A DNA stretch of 64,000 bases from Deltaproteobacteria bacterium (GTDB taxonomy: Bacteria > JADJOY01): NCBI GenBank assembly GCA_016713535.1, contig JADJOY010000008.1, positions 186,001-250,000 of the forward strand, in the 5' to 3' direction. This document shows positions 1 to 10,372 of the stretch, piece by piece. The translations under genes and the position numbers were made by a program. Positions within the stretch are counted from its first letter, which is position 1, and the number at the start of each line of letters is the position of its first letter. The notes below the pieces were generated by a model. That model was not told where the DNA came from, ran no database searches, and saw nothing but the letters and a program-made list of their open reading frames with translations.

Positions 1-537
1 CCGACCGGCGAGGGCGTTGCTGGCCATCAGCACGCCCAGTAGCAGCGCGAGCATCCACAGGCTGAGCAGCGCGAGATGCGCCCAGCCATTGCGTGTGCCC
101 GAAAGGCGCGTCAGCAGCGGCACCGTGCGCACGAAGAAGTAGATCGTGGCCGCGATCAGGAGCGGACTCAGGATCGCGGTCATGATGTTGCTCGACTGCT
201 CCGGCAGGTGCGCCATCGTGAATGAGCGCAACAGCGCCACGAAACACATCCCGACGAGGCTCGCGAGGTGGATCGGGCCGAACGTCGGAACCTGCTCGCG
301 GATCCGCCGAAACAAGGTGGCGATGATCGTCACCGTGGCGAGGCCGCCGAGGAGCGGATGGAGCGCGAGATTGAGGTGGTAGAAGGTCGAGTCGGCGGCG
401 ACGCCCTCGTTCAGGAACCCGGAGGCCAGCACGACCGTGAAGAGCAGCGCGTAGGCGGTGACCCGTCGCCCGCCAACGGGCGGCGCACCGTCCTCGCTCG
501 CGAGTGGCGGCTCGCGAGGATCCCGTGGCGCGTCCAC
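1..537 (-). CDS. Multi-pass membrane protein, C-terminus outside the window
   Basis: This is the first 179 codons of a gene that runs off the left edge. It starts at a GTG (537-535), four bases after the stop of the multihaem cytochrome gene at 542, so the two are almost certainly co-transcribed. After about 28 polar residues come five hydrophobic segments, including ones with the cores LLFTVVLASGFL and LSPLLIAATIYFF. No CXXCH motif is visible in this part. The two neighbouring proteins each have an N-terminal membrane domain followed by a haem domain, so haem motifs may lie beyond the edge; that is inference. A role in quinone or cytochrome electron transfer is likely, but the family is not recognised. 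Confidence 0.7.
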   Translation of the reverse strand, partial: MDAPRDPREPPLASEDGAPPVGGRRVTAYALLFTVVLASGFLNEGVAADSTFYHLNLALHPLLGGLATVTIIATLFRRIREQVPTFGPIHLASLVGMCFVALLRSFTMAHLPEQSSNIMTAILSPLLIAATIYFFVRTVPLLTRLSGTRNGWAHLALLSLWMLALLLGVLMASNALAGR

Positions 538-541
538 GGGA

Positions 542-2110
542 TCAGCCCTCGTCCTGGTGCGCGGGGCGGACGTAGACGCCGCTGCTCATGCCGTCGAGGT
601 CGAAGTGGTGGAAGGGAAGGTTCCCGCCCCACGGCTTCTCGCGCGGGCCGAAGCGCGGCATGTGGCAGCCGACGCAGCCCTGCTCGCCGCGGCAGTCCCC
701 GCGCATGCGGGGCTGGGCGTGGGCCTCCCAGGCGAGCCAGCCCGCGAGTGCCGGCTCGCTCGCGAGCGAGGCCTCGAGCGGCGCGAACCGATGGCAGCCG
801 ACACACACCCGGTCGTCCGCCATGCCGGGCGCGTGGAGCTCGCGACGGTGCTCGCGCCACCCGCCAACCAGGGTCGGCAACGTGACCGGACCGACGAAGT
901 AGAGGTCGGGGAAGCGAAATCGGTTCGAGCCGTTGGCTGCGTGGGAACCGGCAGGGGAGAGTCCGTGGCACACCAGGCACGAGATCCCCTCGCGTAGCGA
1001 CTCGGGGGTCGCGAGCGCTGCGCCCGGCGCGATCGAGCCCGAGAAGAGCGCGATCGGATCGTGGCAGCCTGCGCACAGCCGTGTGGCGGCGAGCCCGGCG
1101 GAGCGCGTGACGCGCTCGGATGCGGCGCGGTAGCGCTCGCCGGTCGCGCGCTGGTGGTGGCTCGAGCGCCGCCACTCATCGAACACTGCGGGGTGGCAAG
1201 GGCCCTGACCGCAGCCGTTCGACTCGCCGAGGAGGGCGGGCTGGTAGCCGGCACCGCGCGCCGTGAAGGCCGGGCTCGGCTCGAACGACGCCTTCGCGAC
1301 CCGCACCATGAACTCGGGCACGTCGTAGGTCGCCCAGCTCGCCGGCAGGCGGAACCACGCCGCGGCGGCCACCACCGCAGCCGCCACCGCGAGCGCTCCG
1401 ACAACGATGCGCGGCGTGCCTACCGCATAGACCGAGAACGGCTCGATCGCGAGGCCAGGGTCGGCCTGGCCGTCCCGCAGCGCGGCGCGCCGGCGCACGA
1501 ACGGCGCGAGCACGTGGTAGGCGAGGAACGGCGCCGCGAACGCGAGCAACGTGGTGTGGATGCTGGTGAGCTGGCCGCGGATGGTGAGCACCGCGGGGAT
1601 GGCGGCGAGCCAGATCGAGACCTTGGTCAGCAGCCAGCCGACGCGCGTCGACCAGCGGTAGCTCGCGGGGAGGTGGTCGAGTGGAGTGCGCAGGTGCCGG
1701 ATCAGGTACGGCATCACGATCAGGATCGCGTAGCGGGCCGCGGTCTGGTGGACGATCCGAAGGTAGACGCTGGGCGGGCTGTTGCGCGGCAGCCACGGGA
1801 TCAGCAGGCCGGACAGCGCGAGCATCGCGGTCACCGCGAGCATCACGAACAGCGCGAAGCGGCGGCGCCCCGGCCGCTCCGAGGTCACCAGCCAGAAGTA
1901 GAAGGCGAAGAGCAGGAAGTTGAGCGGCGTGTCGATCAAGAAGTACGAGCCGAAGGTGAAGAGCGTGACGAAGTAGACCGCGTCGAGGAGCCCGAGGCCG
2001 AAGACGTGGGTCTTGGCACTCGCCCACAGCCGGCGCGGTAGGTCGCGGACACCCGCCTTCGTCGCCGCGGCGAACGCCGATCGGCGGGGGACGGTCACGC
2101 CCTCGCTCAC
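542..2110 (-). CDS. Membrane-anchored multihaem cytochrome c
   Basis: The 522-residue protein has an N-terminal membrane half (several hydrophobic segments between about residues 40 and 250) and a C-terminal haem half. Haem c motifs are CAGCH (346-350), CLVCH (378-382), CVGCH (436-440) and CVGCH (479-483). A fifth motif, CGQGPCH (300-306), has the rarer CX4CH spacing. Numerous extra His residues could be distal ligands. The layout suggests a quinol- or membrane-coupled cytochrome with its haems outside the cytoplasmic membrane. It is divergent from the related cytochrome gene at 2284, with about 170 bp between them, and is followed at once by another membrane gene. The electron partner and substrate are unknown; cytochrome c554-like oxidoreductases are a loose comparison only. 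Confidence 0.85.
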   Translation of the reverse strand: MSEGVTVPRRSAFAAATKAGVRDLPRRLWASAKTHVFGLGLLDAVYFVTLFTFGSYFLIDTPLNFLLFAFYFWLVTSERPGRRRFALFVMLAVTAMLALSGLLIPWLPRNSPPSVYLRIVHQTAARYAILIVMPYLIRHLRTPLDHLPASYRWSTRVGWLLTKVSIWLAAIPAVLTIRGQLTSIHTTLLAFAAPFLAYHVLAPFVRRRAALRDGQADPGLAIEPFSVYAVGTPRIVVGALAVAAAVVAAAAWFRLPASWATYDVPEFMVRVAKASFEPSPAFTARGAGYQPALLGESNGCGQGPCHPAVFDEWRRSSHHQRATGERYRAASERVTRSAGLAATRLCAGCHDPIALFSGSIAPGAALATPESLREGISCLVCHGLSPAGSHAANGSNRFRFPDLYFVGPVTLPTLVGGWREHRRELHAPGMADDRVCVGCHRFAPLEASLASEPALAGWLAWEAHAQPRMRGDCRGEQGCVGCHMPRFGPREKPWGGNLPFHHFDLDGMSSGVYVRPAHQDEG

Positions 2111-2283
2111 GGGCGCGGGCGTTCACGCCCTGGCGCCGAGGCGGCGCCGAGGAAACGGAGGCTTCGCCTCGCGGCGGGGGCCGCGGTCGGGCGACGACCG
2201 AACGAGGCCAGGCGCCGCCGCGGGCTGGACCCCCCGCGCTGCCTCGGGCGAGGATGGCGCGCTTCGCGCGTGTGGACGGCGAG

Positions 2284-4392
2284 ATGAGATCCCGAGCAAC
2301 GATCCTGGCCCTCGCGAGCGCCTTCGCCATCGTGGCGCTCACCGGCCTGCCGCTGGTGGTCGATCCCGTATACGACCGCTTCTACTTCCGCTGCGTGATC
2401 GTGCACCTGGTGCTCGGGCTCGCGTTGTTGCCGCTCTACTACGTCGCGGTGATTCGGCACTTACTGCAGATACTGGGCCGGTACCGGGCGTGGATGGTGG
2501 TGGCGCTCCTGCTCCCGATCACGTTCCTGGGCGGCATCGGGCCGCCGTTCGTATCGCCCTGGCACAACCCGCTGTTCCCGCGCTTCGCGGTCCTCGAGCT
2601 CGCGATCTACCTGTGGCTGCGCAAGGGGCGGCGCGTCTTCGGTCGAACCCTGCCGCCGCTGCGGCTCTTCACGCCGCTCGACCCGGGGGAGAGCTGGGTG
2701 TCGGTGTGGACCGGTGTGGGCGCGCTGGTGGCGAGCTGGCTGATGCTGCACACAGGGTTCGCGCTCGTGCTCGCGGACTTCAAGTTCGCCAACGACAAGT
2801 ACTTCGTGCACGGTCCGGTGGCGATGGCCTTGATGCCGCTCGTCATCTTGCATTTCGCCACTCCCGGATGGCGATTTGCCAGGCGTCCTGGCCGGCTCGG
2901 GGTCTCGTTCGTCGTGACGCTGAGCGTCGCGAGCGTCGTGCTGTTCGCTGGGTCGCTCCGGAAAAACCTGTCGCCTCTCGACCATTTACCTGGCGACGAG
3001 CGGGTGCGCGTACGCGCCGCGGGCGTGCTTCCGGTGGCCCCCGCGCCGTTGGCACCGGAGCACGCCGCGATCCTGAGGGACTCGTCGCCGTGCCAGGCGT
3101 GCCACGACGAGGTTGCCGAGCGCTGGGCGATCTCCAGCCACCGCTTTGCCGGCATGAACAAGCTCTACCTGGTCCTGCTCGCGGAGGTTGAGCGTGACCT
3201 CGGTGCGGCCGGGGTTCGCTACTGCGACAACTGCCACGATCCGGTGGTGGCGCTGACGGTGAAGCACGACCAGCGCTTCTCCGCGCCCACGATCGCGGCG
3301 AGCGAAGGCGTGAGCTGCAAGGTCTGCCACTTCCTCGAGCCCGAGGAGCATCCGGCCGGCAACGGCGCGTATCCGCTCGTCATGATCAAGGGGCTCGGGT
3401 TTCCGGGCGCGATCGACGATCTCTCGGCGATGAGCGGGCTCGCCCGCCACATGGTCTCGTACGACTCGAGGCTCCACATCCGCGCCGTGCGCCGGCCGTA
3501 CTACCGCGAGCCCGAGGGCTGCCGCCCCTGCCACGTGATCGAGATCCCCGCCGCGCTGAACGGCGCCGCCGACTTCGAGCTCACCCCGCTCTACGCCTCC
3601 TTCGGGCGCTTCGAGCACCGCGAGGTTGCGCGCTGCCGCGAGTGCCACATGACGAACGTGGACCGCGATCGCACCGCGTACCGGCAGTGGGATCACCGCT
3701 TCCCGGGGTCGAACACCGGGCTCTCGCTCCTGGTTCCGGCCGAGCACCGCGACGAGGCCCGGAAGATGGATGTCTTCGCCGACGCCTTCCTACGCGGCGA
3801 CATGGCGAACCGCGGCGACGACGAAGACATCCGCCGCGACCACCCGCTGGTCGCGAAGCTGCTGTGGGACGGCAGCCACCTGCCGACCACGGTGTCGGCC
3901 GAGGCGCTCGCCGCCGATCCGGCGAGCGGTGCGCCGGCGCGGCTGCGCGCGCTGGTGCGCACGACCAGCGCCACCATCGGCCACGACTTCCCGGTCGACC
4001 TCGCCGATCAGGTCGACGTGTGGCTCGAGCTGCGGGTGGTCGATGGCTCGGGCCGCTCGGTGTTCGCGAGCGGCGTGCTGGGCGCGGACGGCCACCTGCC
4101 ACCCGAAACCCGCACCCTCAGCACGACGTTCCTCGACCGCGCCGGCCGGGTCGTCGACCAGCACCAGATCTGGCGCTTCGCGAGCCACCGCGAGCGGCGC
4201 TTCGTGGCGCCCGGCGGGAGCCACGATGAGCTCTTCTTCGTGCCGCTCGGGGGCGACGAGGTGCCGCCGCTCGCCGTCACCGCCCGCTGGCTGTTCCGGC
4301 GTGTGAACCAGCCGCTCGCCGACTGGCTGTTTGGCGACGGCACCACGTTCCCCGTCACCGAGCTCGCCCGCGCCGAAGCGACGGTGCCGTGA
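2284..4392 (+). CDS. Membrane-anchored pentahaem cytochrome c
   Basis: A protein of about 702 residues. It starts with a signal-anchor-like segment and further hydrophobic segments over the first 230 residues. Five CXXCH haem motifs follow: CQACH, CDNCH, CKVCH, CRPCH and CRECH, roughly residues 270-455. The last 150 residues carry no Cys-haem motif and look like a beta-sandwich (alternating hydrophobic strands around VDVWLELRVV). The start is taken at ATG 2284, just before the hydrophobic segment; an in-frame ATG at 2254 would add ten residues. It is divergent from the cytochrome gene at 542-2110 and shares its membrane-plus-haem layout, so the two products may form one electron-transfer complex (inference). 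The substrate is unknown. Confidence 0.85.
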   Translation: MRSRATILALASAFAIVALTGLPLVVDPVYDRFYFRCVIVHLVLGLALLPLYYVAVIRHLLQILGRYRAWMVVALLLPITFLGGIGPPFVSPWHNPLFPRFAVLELAIYLWLRKGRRVFGRTLPPLRLFTPLDPGESWVSVWTGVGALVASWLMLHTGFALVLADFKFANDKYFVHGPVAMALMPLVILHFATPGWRFARRPGRLGVSFVVTLSVASVVLFAGSLRKNLSPLDHLPGDERVRVRAAGVLPVAPAPLAPEHAAILRDSSPCQACHDEVAERWAISSHRFAGMNKLYLVLLAEVERDLGAAGVRYCDNCHDPVVALTVKHDQRFSAPTIAASEGVSCKVCHFLEPEEHPAGNGAYPLVMIKGLGFPGAIDDLSAMSGLARHMVSYDSRLHIRAVRRPYYREPEGCRPCHVIEIPAALNGAADFELTPLYASFGRFEHREVARCRECHMTNVDRDRTAYRQWDHRFPGSNTGLSLLVPAEHRDEARKMDVFADAFLRGDMANRGDDEDIRRDHPLVAKLLWDGSHLPTTVSAEALAADPASGAPARLRALVRTTSATIGHDFPVDLADQVDVWLELRVVDGSGRSVFASGVLGADGHLPPETRTLSTTFLDRAGRVVDQHQIWRFASHRERRFVAPGGSHDELFFVPLGGDEVPPLAVTARWLFRRVNQPLADWLFGDGTTFPVTELARAEATVP

Positions 4393-4457
4393 GCGAGCTC
4401 CCGCCGTGAAGCCTCACGGGGCCTCGCCACTGCTCCGTGGCCGACGCAGCGTTGCGG

Positions 4458-4482
4458 GCGGCCGACGGAGCGGCCGCGCTCC
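4458..4482. repeat. 25-bp palindromic repeat, copy 1
   Basis: A GC-only inverted repeat of the form GCGGCCG-ACGGAG-CGGCCGC followed by GCTCC. The same 25 bases recur exactly at 37234-37258. Both copies are intergenic, just upstream of a plus-strand gene. This is distinct from the larger hairpin family between about 22 and 50 kb. Confidence 0.6.
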
Positions 4483-4606
4483 TGCGGCCTCCGCGCGCGG
4501 TTGATTTCCGCGCCGCCGGAAGCTACGAGAAGCGTGCTCCGCCACGCCGGGCGGGGCGCCACGGGCAGCCGCGAGCCGCGCGCTCGGCGTGCGCCACAGG
4601 GGATCC

Positions 4607-5245
4607 ATGAGCGAGTTCCGGATCGACATGCACGTGCTCTCGAAGCTCTCGAACACCGACAAGAAGCACATCTCGGACGCCGAGCCCCGCGACATGATCG
4701 CCGCCGCCAAGGCCGCCGGGCTCGACGCGATCGTCTTCACCGAATACCAGAGGTTCGAGGGCTGCGAGTCGGTCGAGGCGATCGGCCAGGAGCTCGGCGT
4801 GCTGGTCCTGCGGGGCGCGCTGTATCCGTGTCAGGAGGGCCGCGTCCTGCTCTACGGCATCGTCGACGACGACACCCTCGACTCGAGCGTCCACTTCAAG
4901 GTCATGCAGCCCGACTACATGGACCTCAAAGGGGCGCTGGTGGTCGCGGCGCATCCATTCGCCTCGACACCCGGGATCGGCGTGGGCGAAGGGCTCTCGA
5001 AGTGTCGCGGCATCTCCGCGGTGGAGGTGCTCTCGGGCCGCCCCGACGTCAGTGCCGAGGCCAACGCCAAGGCCGCTGCGGCTGCCGCGGCGATCAAGGC
5101 GCCCGGGATCGGCGGCTCGGGCGCGGTCGAGCCGAGCCAGGTGGGCAGCGCGTTCACGGTTTTCCCCGAGCCGATCCGCACCATGGCCGCGCTGGTCGAC
5201 GCGATCCGAACCGGCAAGGGACGCCCCGCCGCCCGCGGCGCCTGA
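4607..5245 (+). CDS. Degenerate PHP-domain protein
   Basis: The 212-residue protein follows the order of a PHP (polymerase and histidinol phosphatase) domain but has lost most metal ligands. The usual DxHxH start is DMHVL (7-11), the TDHN-type motif is TEYQ (45-48), AHPF is intact (115-118), and the GSDAH-type motif is GSGAVEP (170-176). Known PHP phosphoesterases bind two or three metals with these residues, so catalysis is doubtful and a binding or regulatory role is possible. The start at ATG 4607 has a purine-rich AGGGGA upstream; an upstream ATG at 4589 is less likely. The gene stands alone between the cytochrome and methyltransferase genes. Confidence 0.6.
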   Translation: MSEFRIDMHVLSKLSNTDKKHISDAEPRDMIAAAKAAGLDAIVFTEYQRFEGCESVEAIGQELGVLVLRGALYPCQEGRVLLYGIVDDDTLDSSVHFKVMQPDYMDLKGALVVAAHPFASTPGIGVGEGLSKCRGISAVEVLSGRPDVSAEANAKAAAAAAAIKAPGIGGSGAVEPSQVGSAFTVFPEPIRTMAALVDAIRTGKGRPAARGA

Positions 5246-5365
5246 GCGCAGGGCTTCGCCGCGCGGGAGGGGGGTGGCCCGCCGTGTTAGGCTCAACGAT
5301 CCACTCGCGGGCGCGCGGCGAGCCGTGATCAGCGCCCCTCTACCGCCGAGGCGCCGGACGCACCC

Positions 5366-6191
5366 ATGACGAACCTCGATACCACCGCCGGCCGCACCGT
5401 GGAAGAACGCTACCAGAACGAGCGCGCCTACTTCGACGCCATCGGCGAGCGCCACGGCGACGAGATCGCCAAGAAGGTCATCGACGAGAGCCTGATCCCG
5501 CCCAACATGGCGAAGTACGTCGACGTGCTGTCGAGCTTCGTCACCGCGCGCGGGAACCCCGAGAACCTCCACATCCTCGATCTCGGCTGCGGCTACGGCA
5601 TCATGTCGGTGCTGCTCGCGCGCCGCGGCGTGCGGGTCACGGCGGTGGACCTGAGCCCGAAGCTGGTCGAGGTGACGCGACGGCTGTGTGAGACGAACGG
5701 CGTCGGCGATCGAGTCGTGGCCAAGGTCGGAAGCGCCGAGGCCCTCGATCTCGTCGACGGGAGCGTGGATGCCGTCGCCGGCACCAAGATCCTCCACCAC
5801 GTGAACGTGGGGGTCACGAGCCGCGAGGTGTACCGCGTCCTCAAGCCTGGCGGGATCGGCGTCTTCTGGGAGCCCCACCTACAAGAACCCGCTCTTCGAC
5901 TTCATGAATCGCCTGACCCGCGCGATACCCAACTTCCCGATCGCCGGCACGCGCTACGAGCACGCCATCTCGCGCGGCGAGATCGCCACCATGCGCGACG
6001 TGTTCGGCAACGTGAATCTCTACCCGGGTCCGTTCGCGTTCTTCAGCCACTTCGCGATCGTCGCCACGCGCGGCAACGGCGGGCCCTTGGTCGACAAGTG
6101 CGAGGCGATCGACGGCGTGATCGACAAGATCTTCCCTTTCCTGCGCCGCTTCTCGTTCCACCAGATCATCGAAGTCAAGAAGAACGGCTGA
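5366..6191 (+). CDS. Class I SAM methyltransferase, split by a 1-base shift
   Basis: The N-terminal half reads in one frame to about 5873 and holds the SAM-binding motif ILDLGCGYG (70-78) and an acidic residue after strand 2 (TAVDLS). The C-terminal half, from PTYKNPLFDF to the stop at 6191, is in the next frame. Dropping one C from the run at 5873-5876 rejoins them as a continuous WEPTYKNPLFDF, giving about 274 residues, a normal size for a UbiE/Methyltransf_11-type enzyme. The substrate is unknown. The clean repair and intact motifs on both sides point to a sequencing or assembly error rather than a dead gene. Confidence 0.75.
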
Positions 6192-6193
6192 GC

Positions 6194-6297
6194 CGGGCGG
6201 GCGTGAAGCCCGCCCCCACGAACCAACTCCCTACGGGCGGGGGCGCCCCCCCGATCACATGTCGCCGCACCCGTAGGGCGGCGTTGATCCCGCCCGG
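6194..6297. repeat. GC-rich hairpin repeats (three tandem units)
   Basis: Between the methyltransferase stop and the sensor-kinase stop lie three units of the dispersed repeat family: GGGCGGGCGTGAAGCCCGCC with a CCCACG tail, a shorter unit near 6232-6254, and one near 6272-6297 beginning CGTAGGGCGG. Each can fold into a GC hairpin. They sit between convergent genes and could act in transcription termination, but no U-tract is present. Confidence 0.6.
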
Positions 6298-6299
6298 AC

Positions 6300-9200
6300 T
6301 CAGGAACGAACGCGGCTGCGGTCGAGCACCGCGCGCACCGTCCGCAGCAGGGTCGCCCGCGACACGGGCTTCTGCAGGAACCTCACCTCGTCGCTCACCA
6401 CCGCGCGCCGCAGCAGGTCGTCGTCGGTGTAGCCGGACATGAAGATCACCGGCAGCGCCGGTATCTCGCGCTGGATCTTCTCCGCGAGCGCGCGGCCGTT
6501 CATGAGCGGCATCACCACGTCGGTCAGCATCAGGTCGATCGCGGCGCGTTGCTCGGTGGCGATCAGGTAGGCCTCGCCGGGGTTCGCCGCGGCCAGCACG
6601 CGGTAGCCGGCGTTCCGCAGCATTCGCGCCGTGATGGTGCGCACCATCTCGTCGTCCTCGACCACCAGGATCGTCTCGTGGCCGCCCGGCAGGTCCTGGT
6701 CGTTGGCCACCGGCGCTGCGCTGATCGGCTTGTCGATCGCCGGCAGGTAGACGTCGAAGCGCGTGCCCTGGCCGACCTCGGTCCACACGTCGACGAAGCC
6801 GCCGCCGGTGTGGACGATCCCGTACACGGTGGCGAGGCCGAGGCCGGTGCCGCGTCCGCGCGCCTTGGTGGTGAAGAACGGCTCGAAGATGCGCTCGCGC
6901 ACCGCGGCGCTCATCCCCGAGCCGGTGTCCGCGATCCGCACCCGCACGAACGGTCCCGGGCTCACGTCCGGCGGCAGCTCGGTAGCGCCACGCTCGAGCA
7001 CCACGTCCGCCGTCTCGAGGTGGAGCGTGCCGCCGTCGGGCATCGCGTCGCGGGAGTTGATGGCGAGGTTCACGACGACCTGCTCGAGCTGCCCGGGATC
7101 GGCCTCGACGTGCGCGAGGTCGGCCGGCAGGTCGGTGACGAGCTGGATGTGCTCGCCCATCAGCCGGCGCAGCATCTTCTCGAGGTTCGTGAGCACGCTG
7201 CTCACGTCGAGGACGGCGCGCACCACCACCTCGCGCCGGCTGAAGGCGAGGAGCTGGCGGGTGAGCTCGGTGGCACGGGTCGCCGCGTCCATGACGCCGC
7301 TCACCGACTCGTAGTGCGGATCGTCCGGCGAGAAGTCGGAGAGCATGAGCTCGGCGAAGCCCAGGATCGCGGTGAGGATGTTGTTGAAGTCGTGGGCCAC
7401 ACCTCCCGCGAGCCGGCCGATCGCGTCCATCTTCTGCGCGGCGGCGAGGTGCGCCTGGACCCGCTCGAGCTCCTCCTCGGCCTTCTTGCGCGCGGTGATG
7501 TCCTCCTTCACTGCGACGAAGTGGGTGATGCGTCCGGTCTCGTCGCGTAGCGGCGAGATCAGCGCGTCCTCCCAGAAGAGGTTGCCGTCCTTGCGGCGGT
7601 TGAGGAACTCGCCACGCCAGTCCCCGCCCGCGCTGATGGTGGACCAGAGCGCTCGATAATCGGCGAGGTCACGGTGGCCGGACTTCAGGATGCGCGGGTT
7701 CTGGCCGATCGCCTCCTCGGCGGCATAGCCGGTGACCTCGGTGAACTTGCGATTCACGTAGTCGATGGTGCCGGCGCGGTCGGTGATGACCACGGACACC
7801 GGGCTCTGCTCGACCGCCCGCGAGAGCTGCCGGATGCGCACGTCGGCGGCGCGCCGCTCGCGCTCGTCCTCGAGGACGCCGAGGACGTGCTCTGGCTCGC
7901 CCGAAGCGCCCCGTACCAGCGTGAAGACCGCGTGGATCGGTAGGCTCGAGCCGTCCTTGCGGCGGAACTCGGTGTGAAAGTCGACGTGAGGGAGCGCGCC
8001 GGCGCGCAAGGTGGCGATGGCCTCGGCGCGGCGCCCTCGCTCGTGGGGCTGCCAGAGCAGCTCGGCGGGTTGGCCGACCAGCTCGTCCGGGGTGTATCCG
8101 AGCATCCGCGCCAAAGTCGGGTTGATCGCCTCCATCACCTTGCTGGTGAGGCCGCTCAGGCCGATCCCCACCGGCGCGTGCTCGAACACACGGACGAAGC
8201 GCTCGGCGCTGGCGTGCGCGCGCTCGAGCGCCGCGCGTAGCTGCCTCTCGGCGTTCTGGAGGTCGTCGCGGTCGACGCTCGCCTCGAGGCCATTGGCGAG
8301 GTCGCGGGAGAGCTCGTCGAGGAGCTCGAGGTCCTCGTTCGCGATGTCCTCTCCCGAGGCGTTCTGGATGCCGAGGACGCCCACGACCTGGCCGCGGACG
8401 TGGAGCGGGAAGGCCGCCTCGCTGCGACGCTCCGGCGCCGCGCCCGCGGCCCCGACCAACGCGGTCTCGTGGCCAACGGCGCGCTGGCCGGTGACGACCG
8501 CGCGGCACCAGGCGCGGCGTGTGGACCCGCCGCAGCGCAGCCGCTCGGCGTCGATCCCACGACCGGTTGCGCCGGCGACCGCCACCGGCACCAGGCGCGC
8601 CGCGAGCGGATCGAGGAAGGCGACCCACGCGCCGCCGAAGCCGCCCGACTCGACCAGGATCTGGCAGGCGGCGCGCAGCACCTCGTCGCGCGGGCGACCG
8701 CTGACCAGCGCCTGGTTCACCCGTGACTGGGTGTGCAGCAGGCGGTTGAGCTCGCGGATGCGGCGCTCGCTGGCCTTGCGCTCGGTGAGGTCGCGGATCA
8801 CCGCGAGCGAGCGCGGCGCGCCCTCGTGACGGAAGCCGCGCCTGCTGAGCTCAGCGGGGAAGGTGCGACCGTCCTTGCGGACATGCACCATCTCCACCAG
8901 CTTCCCTGCGCCGCTCCATGTGGACGCGGGATCGAGGGTGCCCTCCTCGCGCGCGCACTCCGCACACAGGTCGGCGAGGCGCAGCGTGCGTAAGACGTCG
9001 CCGCTCATGCCGTAGAGCTCCTCGGCACGGCGGTTGGCTTCCAGGATGTGGCCCTCGGCATCGGTCATGAGGATCGCGTCGTTCGCCTGATCGGCAAGGG
9101 CGGCGAAGCGCACCTCCTCCTGCATCGCGCGCAGCCGCCCGCTCTGCCGCCACGAGCGCGCCGCCAGAAGCGCCACGGCGGCGAGCCCGACCAGGCCGCT

Positions 9201-10171
9201 CGCGAGCTTGACCGCGCTCACCCACGGCGACTCGCCGAGCGCCGCGAGCACCTCGGCCCGATCCACCTCGACCACCAGCTCCCACGGCGCGTGGCGTAGC
9301 TGGCGCGTCGCCGCAAGGACGCGGACCCCGCGGTAGTCGATGAAGTCGCCGGCCGCCTCGCGCTCGGAGAGGGCGGTCACCATCGCGAGATTCCGGTGGT
9401 CCGCGGCGAGCCGCAGCGAGGATCTCCGCGCGAGGCCCCCCCGCAGCGGTGACAGGAACACGATCTCTCCAGCGCGTCGCTCGGCGAGGACGCTCTCGCC
9501 GCGCAGCGCCGGGAACGGCGTGCGGGCGAGGAACGGGTAGAGCCAGGCGTCCGCGGAGACGGTGACGGTGACCGCGCCGAGCACGGTCGTGGGCTCGGCC
9601 GCATCACGAGGTCCACCGAGTGGCGCGGCGACCGGTGCCGCGAACACGAAGGCGCGCCCCTCGCCGCCGGTCGTGCGTTGGTCGCCGATGCACCTGCGAC
9701 CGGTGGTCACGGCCACGAGCGCGAGGCTCGACGCCGCGGGCGTGCCGTCGTTCGCGTCGTTGCTCGCGCCGAGCCGGAGCCGTCCCGATCGTAGAGCCGG
9801 GCGGTGCGGTCGAGGTTCGCGCCGGGCACCGTCGCGAGCAGCGCCCGCAGAGCGTCTCGAGGAGCGCTCGAGGCCGCGGTCACGGCACTCCGGATCGCCG
9901 GCGAGCGCGCCGCCAGCTCGGCGTCACTTAGCTGGTTCTCGAGCCACTCGTCGATCGCGAGGCACCGGTCGTCGGCCGCCGCCGCGAGCTGACGCTGGAA
10001 CGACTCGACGATGCGCGCGCGCTCGGTGACGAGCATGCGCAGCGTGTAGCTCGCCGTGAGCAGACAGGCGAACGCCGATGCGATCAGCACCCACGTGGAC
10101 GACGAGTGCCAGAGCCCGAGCACGGCACGTCTCGCCAGCGAGCGAGCCGCGGTGGCGGGTTCGGCGGACAT
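6300..10171 (-). CDS. Hybrid sensor histidine kinase/response regulator, split by a 1-base shift
   Basis: The N-terminal piece (10171 to about 9780) has a membrane helix (WVLIASAFACLLTASY) and the start of an extracytoplasmic sensor domain. The rest is a 1138-residue reading frame beginning at 9716. Numbered in that frame: end of the sensor domain, membrane helix about 165-187, PAS about 200-312, GAF about 335-485, PAS about 505-620, PAS about 628-745, His-kinase dimerisation domain with the phospho-acceptor H775 (AHDFNN), ATPase domain with NLAINSRDA and GTGLGLATV, and a receiver (1015-1138) with D1066 and K1116. One missing base near 9780 (frame recovered as LGASNDAND) accounts for the split. 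The signal is unknown. No separate output gene is adjacent. Confidence 0.85.
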
Positions 10172-10320
10172 GGGGGATGAGTGATCGCTCCGCGGCCGGT
10201 CGCGAGTGGCCCGGTCCGGCTCCGGGCGGAGCGACGCGGATGCGGTCAGAGCAAGATCGGTTCCCGCCTGACAGCGCCGAGCCGCCCGGTTTCGGCCCCT
10301 TTTCCGGCCAGGGACCTAAC

Positions 10321-10330
10321 TTGGCGCCAA
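10321..10330. promoter_or_regulatory. 10-bp perfect palindrome upstream of the sensor kinase
   Basis: TTGGCGCCAA is a perfect palindrome in the 200-bp gap before the sensor-kinase start, about 150 bp upstream of it. It could be a dimeric regulator site, but no second copy or nearby promoter was identified. Confidence 0.25.
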
Positions 10331-10372
10331 TGAACGTCACCCATCGGTAGCGAAGAGCGACCGCAAGGTGGT

